NCBI GenBank assembly: GCA_021793275.1
Contig: JAJYTC010000006.1
Location: 1 to 58,577, forward strand
Direction: 5' to 3'
Length of the DNA: 58,577 nucleotides
Source: Deltaproteobacteria bacterium
GTDB lineage: Bacteria; Desulfobacterota; Syntrophobacteria; Syntrophobacterales; Syntrophobacteraceae
Made by a program: the position numbers and the translations under genes. The notes under the pieces are model-generated. The model saw nothing but the letters and a program-made list of their open reading frames with translations, was not told the origin of the DNA and searched no databases. This document shows, piece by piece, positions 10,246-19,011 of the stretch (positions are counted from its first letter, which is position 1; every line of letters starts with the position of its first letter).

Positions 10246-11076
10246 CTAATTACGGTATATAGCCGGCTGAACATAAGATAACTTATGCGCCAGTCCTGTA
10301 AGACTTTCAGAATGACCCACGCAAAAGTAACCACCCGCACGAAGAAAACCCGCCATTTTGTTGACTAGTTCTTCCTGGGTCTTTTTGTCGAAATAGATCA
10401 TCACGTTTCGACAGAAAATAAAGTCGAAGGGTCCCTTGAACGGGTAGGGATCTTTAAGGTTCAGCCTGTAAAAAGTGATGAGTCGTTTTACATGAGGAAC
10501 TATCTGGAAATCAGAATTGCCGTCCTCGCCGCCGACCTTTCGAAAATAGGCATGCCGGAGCGCCGGCGGAACTTTTTTTACCTTCTCCTCTGAATAAACT
10601 CCCCGGCTCGCCGTCTCCAGCACGCGAGTCGATATGTCTGTGGCCAGTATCCTGAAATCCCACTTTGTGATGTCCTGCAGGTGAGCCAGCACGCACATCG
10701 CCAGACTGTACGGTTCTTCGCCGGTCGAACACCCTGCACTCCATATCCTTATCCTCACGTCCCTTTGTTTTCGCTTTGCCTCGATAAGTTCGGGCAGCCC
10801 CACCCTGTTCATGAAGTCAAAATGCTGGGCCTCTCGAAAGAAGTAGGTAAGGTTTGTTGAAATGGAATCGATAAAATTGACGAATTCGCCGGGGTTGGCC
10901 CCGGATGTAATAAATTTGAAATACTCCTTATAGGAATCGATGCCGGTCATCCGAAGCCGCTTGTTCAGCCTTGCCTGCAAAAGTGCTTTTTTACCTTCGT
11001 GAAGGTTTATCCCGCACTGTTCATAAACAAGCCGGCTGTACTGCTGAAACAGGCTGTTCGGCATATCGTCTTCCAT
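10246..11076 (-). CDS. cheR: chemotaxis protein methyltransferase CheR
   Basis: 276 aa, the normal CheR length. The N-terminal helical domain precedes a SAM-dependent methyltransferase with AGCSTGEEPYSLAM as the SAM loop and FDFIFCRNVMIYF as the later conserved motif. It methylates glutamates on chemoreceptors. It lies between cheW and cheD in the operon. Confidence 0.95.
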   Translation of the reverse strand: MEDDMPNSLFQQYSRLVYEQCGINLHEGKKALLQARLNKRLRMTGIDSYKEYFKFITSGANPGEFVNFIDSISTNLTYFFREAQHFDFMNRVGLPELIEAKRKQRDVRIRIWSAGCSTGEEPYSLAMCVLAHLQDITKWDFRILATDISTRVLETASRGVYSEEKVKKVPPALRHAYFRKVGGEDGNSDFQIVPHVKRLITFYRLNLKDPYPFKGPFDFIFCRNVMIYFDKKTQEELVNKMAGFLRAGGYFCVGHSESLTGLAHKLSYVQPAIYRN

Positions 11077-11138
11077 TCAACTGCCTCTTGGTTATTACCT
11101 TGCGATGAGCGATTTACTAACTTTTAGCTTTTGCCTTA

Positions 11139-11651
11139 TCACGCGGCCTTATCGATGCAGCCTATCCCGCAATTGCTCAGAACTCGGGCGATATCGAGCA
11201 AAATTTTCACTCCCCCGCCTGTTTTGGCCATTCCCAGGATGCATTCGGCACTCAAAGTGGTCCCGAAACTCGGAGGGTCTTCAATATCGGACCCTTTTAT
11301 GTTGAGCACCTCCGAAACCGAATCCACCACCACGCCAATGTGAAGTTTGGCGCCCGAGTTATCGATTTCGACCACTACAATGCATGTGCGCTCGGTATAT
11401 CCGGTTTCGTTCATGCCGAACCTTAGCCTCAGGTCGATGACCGGGATCACCTTCCCCCGCAGATTTATCACTCCCTTGATAAAATCGGGGGCTTGCGGCA
11501 CGGGCGTAATCCGCATCATCCCGATTATTTCCTTCACCTTTAGAATTCCGATCCCGTATTCTTCCTCCCCGAGGGAAAAGGTAAGGTATTTGCCTTCTCT
11601 CTCCGCTCCCGAGCTTTCTGAACGATTTGCTTCACCTGGCTGATCTTTCAT
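11139..11651 (-). CDS. cheW: chemotaxis adaptor protein CheW
   Basis: 170 aa CheW domain: YLTFSLGEEEYGIGILKVKE at the start of the fold, then VPQAPDFIKGVINLRGKVIPV, the hallmark segment (split here as VPQAPDFIKG and VINLRGKVIPV). It couples receptors to CheA. As the first gene of the operon it is preceded by a roughly 200 bp leader containing a hairpin followed by a T run. GGAAGGA lies before the ATG. Confidence 0.93.
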   Translation of the reverse strand: MKDQPGEANRSESSGAEREGKYLTFSLGEEEYGIGILKVKEIIGMMRITPVPQAPDFIKGVINLRGKVIPVIDLRLRFGMNETGYTERTCIVVVEIDNSGAKLHIGVVVDSVSEVLNIKGSDIEDPPSFGTTLSAECILGMAKTGGGVKILLDIARVLSNCGIGCIDKAA

Positions 11652-11763
11652 GAGAATTCCTTCCCGCTTTTCTGTTCGTTTATCCGTGCGCCGCCCCTGG
11701 AAAACCGCCTGTGCTGAACCGCCCGGCTCCGGCCGGCCATCCCTTTTTTAGCGTCAAACAGGT

Positions 11764-11800
11764 TAAATAAAAGAGCCGCCCGCCTCAATCAGGCCGCTCC
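11764..11800 (-). terminator. hairpin plus T-run upstream of the che operon (terminator or attenuator candidate)
   Basis: On the minus strand GGAGCGGCCT, loop GATTG, then AGGCGGGCGGCTCT forms two stacked stems with a small internal loop, followed by TTTTATTT. It lies about 110 bp before cheW and reads in the same direction. No minus-strand gene lies between it and the divergent imuB, so it would stop transcription entering the che leader or act as an attenuator. Confidence 0.45.
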
Positions 11801-11865
11801 TTTGCCTATAGATCGGCAGAAGGGGAATTTTTCTTCAATCCAACTCGTAAAAAGAGCAAAATATC

Positions 11866-11894
11866 TTGACTTTCACCTTTTCTTCACCTAGATT
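11866..11894 (+). promoter_or_regulatory. sigma-70-type promoter of imuB-dnaE2
   Basis: TTGACT at 11866-11871 and TAGATT at 11889-11894 are separated by exactly 17 bp, placing the transcription start a few bases beyond 11900, close to the imuB ATG at 11921. No LexA operator could be recognised by eye, but LexA boxes vary widely in this phylum. Confidence 0.6.
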
Positions 11895-11920
11895 GATTTT
11901 ACTTTTCGAAAGGTTGAAGA

Positions 11921-13081
11921 ATGCCTCGCAGTATAGTTCACCTGCAGATTCCCGATTTTTGTACGGCTGTCGAAGAACTCAGGCGGCCCGAAATGAAAAG
12001 ACTGCCGCTCGTTTTGGCGCAAGCGGGCGAAAGGGCCCTCATCCAGGGTGTAAACGGCCATGCGAGAAAAGAAGGCATCCGCGAGGGCATGCCGCTCTAC
12101 CTGGCGCGCCGCCTGTGCCGCCGGCTTCATGTAATGGACTCCGATTTTTATCATTACCGGGAAAAACACCTGGAGATCGTGCGGGAATTCGGGTCCTGTT
12201 CTCCGCTTGTCGAAGGCGGAAGCCCTGGAAGCTACTTCATAGACATTACCGGGACCCGCAGGCTTTTAGGACCAGGCCCGGACCTGGCCTGCCGGATGGA
12301 AAACGAGCTTGGCAGGAAAATGGGCCTTCGGGCGAGGATCGGGCTTGCCTCAAACAAGCTGGTAAGCCAGGTTGCAGCACATTGCATCGAACCGGGGGAC
12401 CTGAGTTTTATTTTCCCGGGCAACGAGGAATCGTTTCTTTCGCCTCTGCCCGTGGATTTTCTTCCCGGCGTAGGCGAGGTTACAGCTTCAAAGCTGGCCG
12501 GCTTCAATATTTTGAGGATAGGCCAACTGGCATCTTTTCCCGTAGACATGCTGGCGGCGGTTTTCGGAAGGAGCGGTGAGCGTCTTCTCAAGATTGCAAA
12601 AGGTCTGGATATCTCTCCGGTGTTTGTCTCCAGGCAGGCCCCGCGGATATCCGTCGCAAAAATTATGGAAAGAGATGAAATCGATCCCGGACGGCTGGAA
12701 TCGGCTTTGTTCCAGCAGATTGAAGAGGCGGGATGGGAGCTTCGCCGGCATAATCGCTGCCCCGGGAGCTTCCGGCTCGAAATCCGCTATGCCGACGGCA
12801 TGTCGGTCGATACCAGGAAGCGGGTCCCATCGTGGTCCGTCCAGGCAGACCGGTCCCTTTTTCAATCGGTTCTCCCCGCCTTTTACAAGCTTTTGCGCAG
12901 GCGCGTGGCAGTGCGCAGGCTGGTGATCGAGTTCTCGGACCTCGTTATGCCCTTCGCACAGCTTCCGCTCTTTACGTGGGAAAGCAGGAGGGGTTCAAAA
13001 GAGCGCGACCTGCAGAAAGCCCTGGATTCGATGCGCATGAAATTCGGGAAAAAGATCATTGCCTGGGCAAGAGTAGCTTGA
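11921..13081 (+). CDS. imuB: ImuB-type catalytically inactive Y-family polymerase homologue
   Basis: 386 aa with the Y-family layout. Aligned by eye to DinB, the catalytic acidic residues are gone: the first aspartate is Q9 (IVHLQIPDF), and the DE pair is G103-S104 (GSPGSYFID). A canonical beta-clamp binding motif, QLPLF, lies at residues 347-351. Loss of catalysis with retention of the clamp motif is the mark of ImuB, which recruits the error-prone polymerase DnaE2 to stalled forks. The downstream dnaE2 begins two bases after the stop, so the two are coupled. The usual third partner ImuA (RecA-like) is not encoded upstream; the divergent neighbour is cheW. Confidence 0.85.
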   Translation: MPRSIVHLQIPDFCTAVEELRRPEMKRLPLVLAQAGERALIQGVNGHARKEGIREGMPLYLARRLCRRLHVMDSDFYHYREKHLEIVREFGSCSPLVEGGSPGSYFIDITGTRRLLGPGPDLACRMENELGRKMGLRARIGLASNKLVSQVAAHCIEPGDLSFIFPGNEESFLSPLPVDFLPGVGEVTASKLAGFNILRIGQLASFPVDMLAAVFGRSGERLLKIAKGLDISPVFVSRQAPRISVAKIMERDEIDPGRLESALFQQIEEAGWELRRHNRCPGSFRLEIRYADGMSVDTRKRVPSWSVQADRSLFQSVLPAFYKLLRRRVAVRRLVIEFSDLVMPFAQLPLFTWESRRGSKERDLQKALDSMRMKFGKKIIAWARVA

Positions 13082-13083
13082 AA

Positions 13084-16000
13084 ATGGACCCCGATTTTGT
13101 CCACCTTCATGTCCATTCCTTTTATTCCATGATGCATGGGGTAAATTCGCCCGAGGTGCTTTGCAGGGAAGCTAAAAAGGCCGGCTTTTCCCATATTGGC
13201 CTGACGGATTTAAACGGTTTTTACGGTCTCGTCAATTTTTTGGAGGCAGCCTCTGCAACCGGGATAAAACCCATCGTAGGGGCCCAGGTGAAAACGGAGC
13301 AAACATCTGCGGTAATTCTTGCCAGGACCTCCGAGGGGTATGAAATTCTCTCGGAGATCATTACCCGACGCCATACCGAGAATGACTTCCCGCTCCCGCG
13401 AAGCTTTCCGGAAAAAAGCCGCGATCTTGTTGTTCTAAGCGCTGATCCGGAACTGCTCAAAACATTGAAAAATCGCGTAGAATGCTTTTTTGAAATTGTA
13501 CCGGGCCCCTCCGACCGAAAGCTTCTGCGTATCGCAAAGGAGATCGGCGTAGCGCCTGCCGCCACAAATGCGGTCCATTTTGCCGGTCGAGACGATTACC
13601 CGCTCCACAGGCTCCTTCGGGCCATAGATCTTAACAAAACCATGGGATTGCTTGCGCCGGGAGATACTGCGACCGCCGGCCAATGGATGAAATCAGCCCG
13701 CGAGATGTCGGCATGCTTTCCTGACTGCCCGGAAGCTTTGGCCAACACGGTCAAGATTGCTCGAGCCTGCCACACCCCACCGAACCGGTTTCGCACCGTT
13801 TTCCCTGATTATCTGGACAAAAACGAAGACCACCTGGCGCTCCTTGTCTCGGAATGCCGCAAGGGCATCGGCGTGCGCTACGGCAAGACCTGCCCGAAGA
13901 TCGAAAAGCGTCTCGATGAAGAACTCGAACTTATCCGCTCGAAGGGGTTTGTGGATTATTTCCTCATCGTCGCGGACATCGTTCGCAGGCGCACGATTCA
14001 CTGCGGTCGAGGAAGCGGCGCCGCAAGCCTTGTCAGCTACCTTTTGGGCATAACCCATGTCGATCCCATCCGGCACAACCTCCTGTTCGGACGGTTTCTA
14101 AATCCCGAAAGAAAGGACCTTCCGGATATCGACGTCGATTTCCCCTGGGATGAGCGCGAGGGGCTTTTTGAGGAAATAACGGCCCGGTACGGAAGCCAAA
14201 GGCTGGCCTTTATCAGCAACCATACAGGCTTCCGGGCCAGGGCTTCGGTGCGCGAAGTGGCGAAAGTTTACGGCATACCGGCCTTTGAAATAAAGGAGGT
14301 TACCCGCAGGATGAGTTACTGGAGTTCGCGGAAAATAGGCGAACATGTAAAGACACACCCCAAATTCCACAACTTTCACCTGGATGCGCCATGGCCGGAA
14401 ATCATCGACCTTGCTTCGCGCCTGGAATCGATACCGCGAAACATCTCGACCCATTGCGGCGGCGTGGTGATCGTTCCGGACCGGGTATCGCGATACGTTC
14501 CGGTCCAGATAAGCGCGAAGGGAGTGCGAATAATTCAATGGGAAAAGGACCAGGCCGAGAAGGCGGGCCTCGTAAAAATAGACCTTCTGGGCAATCGCTC
14601 GCTGGCCGTGATCCGCGATACCATTGAGGCGGTTCGAAAAAATTCGGGGAAAACAATCGATTATGCGAACTTCAACCCGGTTGACGACCCGAAAACCAGG
14701 GAAATCATCAGCCGGGGGAACACCATGGGCGTCTTCTACCTGGAATCTCCCGCCATGAGGCTTTTGCAGGCAAAGGCGGGAAGGGGCGATTTCGAGCATG
14801 CCGTAATCCACTCCTCGATTGTTCGTCCGGCGGCAAACCGGTTCATTCGCCAATACCTGGCGCGTCTTCACGGAGAGCCCTTCGAGCCGCTCCATCCAAG
14901 CCTCGAAAAAATCCTGTCTGAAAGCTACGGAATTCTGGTCTACCAGGAGGACGTCGTGCAGTGCGCCATGGCTCTGGCCGGTTTTTCATGGGGCGAGGCC
15001 GACAGTTTGAGAAAGGTGATAAGCAAAAAGAGCCGGGAACAACTGTGGGACTACAGGGCGCGTTTTGAGCGGGGATGCGCTCAAAACGGTGTGGCGGCCG
15101 AGGTGGTGGAAAAGGTCTGGGACATGTTCACCTCTTTTGCCGGCTATTCTTTCTGCAAACCGCACTCGGCTTCCTATGCGCTTGTGAGCTACAAGTCCGC
15201 ATACCTTAAAGCGCACCATCCGGCGGAATTCATGGCAGCGGTCATTTCCAACGGAGGCGGCTATTACAGTGCTTTCGCCTACATTTCGGAAAGCCGGCGA
15301 ATGGGGATCGAGGTGCTCGAACCGGACGTAAACGAAAGCAACCTGGCCTTCAGAGGATGGGGCAAAACGATACGAACGGGTTTTCAACAACTTCAGGGGA
15401 TAAGAAGAAGCGGACTGGAAGCCATTATCGGGGAAAGAAGCCGGGGCGGGCGCTTTTCATCGATCGAGGAACTTCTGGAAAGACTCCAGGGCCGATTGAC
15501 TCTTTCAGACGCTTCGATACTCGCCAAAAGCGGCGGACTCGACTCGATTGCCGGGCCTTTTAACCGCCCGCAACTCCTTTGGCTCATCGAAGCGTGGTTT
15601 AACAGGTACAACGCGCCGCGCGTTTGTCAAACATCCCTTTTCCGCCCCCCGCCCATAAAAATTCCCCCTCTTCCGGATTTTTCCCCGGATAGAAAGCGGG
15701 CGCATGAATCCGAAACCATGGGGTTTCCTCTGTCGGTCCACCCCCTGGAACTTGCCGCGCCTTTTTTTCGAAGGCTTGGCCAACCAACCGTGCCGGCATC
15801 CGCTATGGCCCGATACGTCGGGAGAAAAATTCGCATGAAAGGATGGCCGGTGACCAGAAAAGAAGTTTTTACAAGGGAGGGGGAGGAAATGGAGTTTTTT
15901 ACCTTCGAAGATGAAACCGGAATTTTTGAGACGGTCTTTTTCCCCAAGCCATTCAGACGATTTTGCCAGGATCTTGATATGAACCATGCATACCTGCTCT

Positions 16001-16188
16001 ACGGCCCGGTGGAAAGCGAATTCGGCGTGGCTTCGCTCAGTGTGGAGCATGCTTGCAGGGCGCCACTGGAGGCTTACCGCGACATAAGCAAGGTCAAAAG
16101 CGCGGGGAACTGTGCCCACCGCACCCCCACGGCGCTGCAAGCATGCGGAACGGAGACAACCCCCAATCCTCTTTTTAATATACACTAG
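13084..16188 (+). CDS. dnaE2: error-prone DNA polymerase DnaE2 (ImuC)
   Basis: 1034 aa, the usual DnaE2 length. An N-terminal PHP domain begins HLHVHSFYSMMHG. The C-family polymerase core has the catalytic PDIDVDF near residue 350, the QEDVVQCAM region and FCKPHSASYALVSYKSAYL. Helix-hairpin-helix and OB domains follow (FEDETGIFETVFFP). DnaE2 performs damage-induced mutagenic synthesis with ImuB. The ATG at 13084 follows the imuB stop directly; a longer frame overlapping imuB is unlikely. The last 30 or so residues are encoded by a copy of repeat family A and flanking DNA, and do not look like part of the OB fold. Confidence 0.93.
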   Translation: MDPDFVHLHVHSFYSMMHGVNSPEVLCREAKKAGFSHIGLTDLNGFYGLVNFLEAASATGIKPIVGAQVKTEQTSAVILARTSEGYEILSEIITRRHTENDFPLPRSFPEKSRDLVVLSADPELLKTLKNRVECFFEIVPGPSDRKLLRIAKEIGVAPAATNAVHFAGRDDYPLHRLLRAIDLNKTMGLLAPGDTATAGQWMKSAREMSACFPDCPEALANTVKIARACHTPPNRFRTVFPDYLDKNEDHLALLVSECRKGIGVRYGKTCPKIEKRLDEELELIRSKGFVDYFLIVADIVRRRTIHCGRGSGAASLVSYLLGITHVDPIRHNLLFGRFLNPERKDLPDIDVDFPWDEREGLFEEITARYGSQRLAFISNHTGFRARASVREVAKVYGIPAFEIKEVTRRMSYWSSRKIGEHVKTHPKFHNFHLDAPWPEIIDLASRLESIPRNISTHCGGVVIVPDRVSRYVPVQISAKGVRIIQWEKDQAEKAGLVKIDLLGNRSLAVIRDTIEAVRKNSGKTIDYANFNPVDDPKTREIISRGNTMGVFYLESPAMRLLQAKAGRGDFEHAVIHSSIVRPAANRFIRQYLARLHGEPFEPLHPSLEKILSESYGILVYQEDVVQCAMALAGFSWGEADSLRKVISKKSREQLWDYRARFERGCAQNGVAAEVVEKVWDMFTSFAGYSFCKPHSASYALVSYKSAYLKAHHPAEFMAAVISNGGGYYSAFAYISESRRMGIEVLEPDVNESNLAFRGWGKTIRTGFQQLQGIRRSGLEAIIGERSRGGRFSSIEELLERLQGRLTLSDASILAKSGGLDSIAGPFNRPQLLWLIEAWFNRYNAPRVCQTSLFRPPPIKIPPLPDFSPDRKRAHESETMGFPLSVHPLELAAPFFRRLGQPTVPASAMARYVGRKIRMKGWPVTRKEVFTREGEEMEFFTFEDETGIFETVFFPKPFRRFCQDLDMNHAYLLYGPVESEFGVASLSVEHACRAPLEAYRDISKVKSAGNCAHRTPTALQACGTETTPNPLFNIH
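16101..16132. repeat. dispersed GC-rich palindromic repeat, family A, copy 2 (inside the 3' end of dnaE2)
   Basis: CGCGGGGAACTGTGCCCACC followed by GCACCCCCACGG. It corresponds block by block to the copies at 331-362 and 56611-56643. It lies within the open frame of dnaE2 and supplies part of the C-terminal tail. Confidence 0.6.
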
Positions 16189-16530
16189 CGTCATATCTCC
16201 GAGATGGAGAATGGAAAGCGTCCCATCGGGAAAAAGAGAGCGAAAAGACTCGCAAAAGCCCTTAGTACCTGCTACAAGTTTTTTTCTTAACGGCTTTTTG
16301 ATCTCGGCGAAACCACCGTGTTCTTCACAGCATTCTCCCAAAGTCTGTTCCAGTGGAGACCAGACTGTCTTTATATCACGAAGACCCTGTGACTTGCCCG
16401 AGGGATACCACATAAATGAAACCACGCAGGAGGGACCGGACGGAAACCTGCCGCGAATCGGCGGTCGGATAAATTTTACGCTGAAGTTGATTACATTATT
16501 CGCCTAAAAGGTTCGCGATTGAGGAACCCG
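16189..16530. other. intergenic region between dnaE2 and the SLC13-type permease gene
   Basis: 342 bp without a confident gene. A minus-strand frame entering from 16425 has no ribosome binding site and no recognised domain, and runs into dnaE2. The last 40 bp before 16531 are AT-rich and could hold the permease promoter. No terminator hairpin with a T run was found. Confidence 0.4.
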
Positions 16531-18345
16531 ATGATAAGTGAGACCCTATTCGTATTCATTTTGCTGGCGATAACCATTATCTTGTTTGCCGGCGAACTAT
16601 TGAGCTTAGAGGTGGTGGCTGTTTTGGTGGTGCTGGCCCTCATGCTAAGCCACGTGCTCTCGCCCGCCGAAGCCTTGTCCGGCTTCGGGAATCCATTGGT
16701 TCTCCTTATCGCCGGGCTGTTCATGGTTGCCGAAGGCCTGTTCCGTACCGGGGTGGTTTACCGCATCAGCAATTGGGTCATGAAAGTGGCCGGGACCAGC
16801 CAAACTCGCCTGCTGGTCATACTCATGCTGGTGGTGGCGATACTATCCAGCTTTATGGAAAACAATGGCACGGTGGCTATCTTTATCCCGGTAGCCATTA
16901 ATCTGGCCGATAAAGTAAACATCAGCCCTGCACGGCTGTTGATGCCTGTATCCATTGCTTCTCTTCTCGGCGGCATGCTAACCTTGATCGGTTCGCCACC
17001 CAACCTGGTTGTGGCTGCTGAACTAACCCGCAACCATCTGGCTCCCTTCAGGTTTTTTGCCTACAGCCCCGTCGGCCTGTTAATTTTAATGGTGGGAGTA
17101 GGCTATATGGCGATCTGGGGATGGAAGCTGCTTCCCCAAAATACGGACAGCAAGGAAAAGTCGAAAACCCGCTGGTCTATTTGGGAGCTGCTCGATGCTT
17201 ATGAACTCACCGGCCAATTTCACTGTCTGCACATCGAGCGAAATTCGGGTCTAATCAATCAGACGCTTGAGCGGGCGATGGTGGCGAGCAGATACGGCGT
17301 GACCATTGCGGGGTTGAGACGCAAGGGTCGAGGTATACCGGTAACCCCTCAGACTGAACTGCGCCCGGGTGATAGAATCTTTGCAGTGGGATCGGAGGAA
17401 CGGATCAAGGTGCTCAGCAAATCTGAAAACCTGAGCCCTTTAATATTGGGCGAAAAGGAGAAGAAATTAGTCCCCGGAGAACTGGGATTAGTGGAAGTTC
17501 TCGTGCCGCCTCGCTCAAGGCTCATCGGCAGCACGCTGCGCGAAATACACTTCCGGGAACTCTACGGGCTTTCGGTCTTGGGTATTTTGCGTCTGGGGGA
17601 ACATCTCAAGCATGATCTCATCGATGCCCCTGTGGCTTTGGGAGATTCAATGTTGATGGCCGGAGGCTGGCAACAGATTGGTTTGCTTCAGGCTGAACGG
17701 GACGATTTCCTGGTTCTTACCATTCCCCAGGAGATGAGCGAGGTGGCCCCCAGGCGGGCCAGGGTGTGGTGGGCCCTCGCTATCTTTAGTACGATGCTGG
17801 CGCTCATGATCTTCGAGCTGGTACCTAACGTGGCGGCAGTGCTTCTAGCGGCCCTGGCCATGATTCTAACCGGTTGCCTCAGTCTGAAGGATGCTTATGA
17901 TTCCATCAACTGGCAGAGCCTGGTGGTTATTGCCGGCATGCTGCCCATGGCTGAAGCCCTGGATAAGACGGGAGGCGTCAACCTCATCGTGCATCAAGTA
18001 GCGGCCCTGGGTAAACTGGGACCTTATTCCCTTATGTTCGGTCTCTTTGTCATCACGGCCGGGTTGAGCCAGTTTATATCAAATACCGCCGCCGCGGTCC
18101 TGCTGGCCCCTATAGCTCTGAGTTCGGCCAAAATGCTGGGAGTATCGCCTTATCCCATGCTCATGACCGTAGCCATTGCCGCATCTACAGCTTTCGCCAC
18201 CCCGGTGGCCTCGCCGACCAACACTCTGGTTTTAGGGCCGGGCAGTTACCGCTTCATTGATTTTCTAAAAGTGGGCCTTCCCCTGATTGTCTTGAGTATG
18301 CTCATTGCCCTGCTGGTAGTGCCGGTGATATTTCCTTTAAGGTAG
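16531..18345 (+). CDS. SLC13-family (CitT/DASS-like) permease with internal RCK_C/TrkA_C domains
   Basis: 604 aa membrane protein. An N-terminal block of about five or six hydrophobic segments (1-210) contains the IGSPPNLVV motif. A cytoplasmic insert (about 210-410) holds two RCK_C-like units (ATLxRAxVASRYG and PRSRLIGSTLREIHF types). A second hydrophobic block then contains ATPVASPTNTLVLG. The paired S-P-P-N and S-P-T-N signatures are those of divalent anion/Na+ symporters of the DASS group. Likely substrates include sulfate or C4-dicarboxylates, but sequence alone cannot decide; sulfate uptake would fit a sulfate reducer. The ATG at 16531 has GAGGA five bases upstream and is preferred to the TTG at 16519. 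Confidence 0.88.
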   Translation: MISETLFVFILLAITIILFAGELLSLEVVAVLVVLALMLSHVLSPAEALSGFGNPLVLLIAGLFMVAEGLFRTGVVYRISNWVMKVAGTSQTRLLVILMLVVAILSSFMENNGTVAIFIPVAINLADKVNISPARLLMPVSIASLLGGMLTLIGSPPNLVVAAELTRNHLAPFRFFAYSPVGLLILMVGVGYMAIWGWKLLPQNTDSKEKSKTRWSIWELLDAYELTGQFHCLHIERNSGLINQTLERAMVASRYGVTIAGLRRKGRGIPVTPQTELRPGDRIFAVGSEERIKVLSKSENLSPLILGEKEKKLVPGELGLVEVLVPPRSRLIGSTLREIHFRELYGLSVLGILRLGEHLKHDLIDAPVALGDSMLMAGGWQQIGLLQAERDDFLVLTIPQEMSEVAPRRARVWWALAIFSTMLALMIFELVPNVAAVLLAALAMILTGCLSLKDAYDSINWQSLVVIAGMLPMAEALDKTGGVNLIVHQVAALGKLGPYSLMFGLFVITAGLSQFISNTAAAVLLAPIALSSAKMLGVSPYPMLMTVAIAASTAFATPVASPTNTLVLGPGSYRFIDFLKVGLPLIVLSMLIALLVVPVIFPLR

Positions 18346-18523
18346 CAAACAAGAGTCTATTTTTCCGTCATTCCGGCTCCGGACGGGCGGACGGTCCGAG
18401 GCATCAACGCAGGTTGTAGTCATCCAGGTGAATTTAATCAACAAGGAGCTGTTTCGGCATGTCGGTAAGAGCCTTATCTTAGTGCGATGACATCCAGACC
18501 GGGGCCTGAGAAAGGAGGACCGA

Positions 18524-18832
18524 ATGCAAACCTTCATTATGCTTACCCGGTTATCGCCTGACGCGGTGAAATCGCCCAAATCCCTGGAGGAAATTGAAAA
18601 AAAGGTAATGGACAAGGTAAGAACGGAGTGTCCCGACATCGAGTGGGTCCATAACTTTGCCATACTTGGACCCTATGACTACGTGGATATTTTCCGTGCG
18701 CCGAATGAGTCGAGCGCCTTCAAATTATCCACTCTCGTCCGCACTCTTGGTCATTGCACAACGGAGGTTTGGGGCGCGACGGAGTGGGCGAGGTTCAAAG
18801 ATGTGCTCCATGTTCTGGCAAAAGCGGCCTAA
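18524..18832 (+). CDS. GYD domain-containing protein
   Basis: 102 aa small alpha/beta protein with the signature GPYDYVDIFRAPN that names the GYD family, and the typical opening FIMLTRLSPDAV. The family is widespread, cytoplasmic and of unknown biochemical role. A strong AAAGGAGGA precedes the ATG. It stands alone between the permease and a convergent reductase gene, with a possible terminator just downstream. Confidence 0.88.
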   Translation: MQTFIMLTRLSPDAVKSPKSLEEIEKKVMDKVRTECPDIEWVHNFAILGPYDYVDIFRAPNESSAFKLSTLVRTLGHCTTEVWGATEWARFKDVLHVLAKAA

Positions 18833-18849
18833 GCCTTTCGAAGCTGGAA

Positions 18850-18875
18850 AGATGGGACATTGCTTCCGTCTTTTT
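18850..18875 (+). terminator. candidate terminator after the GYD gene
   Basis: AGATGGGA, a short loop, then TCCGTCT running into TTTTT. The stem is about seven pairs including one G-U and a bulged G. It lies 18 bp after the stop codon. Confidence 0.45.
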
Positions 18876-19011
18876 GCAAGAACTTTACGGCCGGCCATGC
18901 CATTTTAGGTCCAGGCTGTTATTCGGCCCCGGTTCAACGGATGTAATGAATCGTTGACCTCTCAGAGTACCCATGGGCGGGCTTTGCGACAAACGGCGCT
19001 CTTTCTGAAAT

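Noticed and set aside
11795-11840. FliA (sigma-28) promoter before the che operon
   Set aside because: GCCGATCT is present on the minus strand, but no TAAA-type -35 element lies at the right distance.
15505-16425. 306-codon minus-strand frame across the end of dnaE2
   Set aside because: Most of it is antisense to dnaE2. The free part has no ribosome binding site and no family resemblance.
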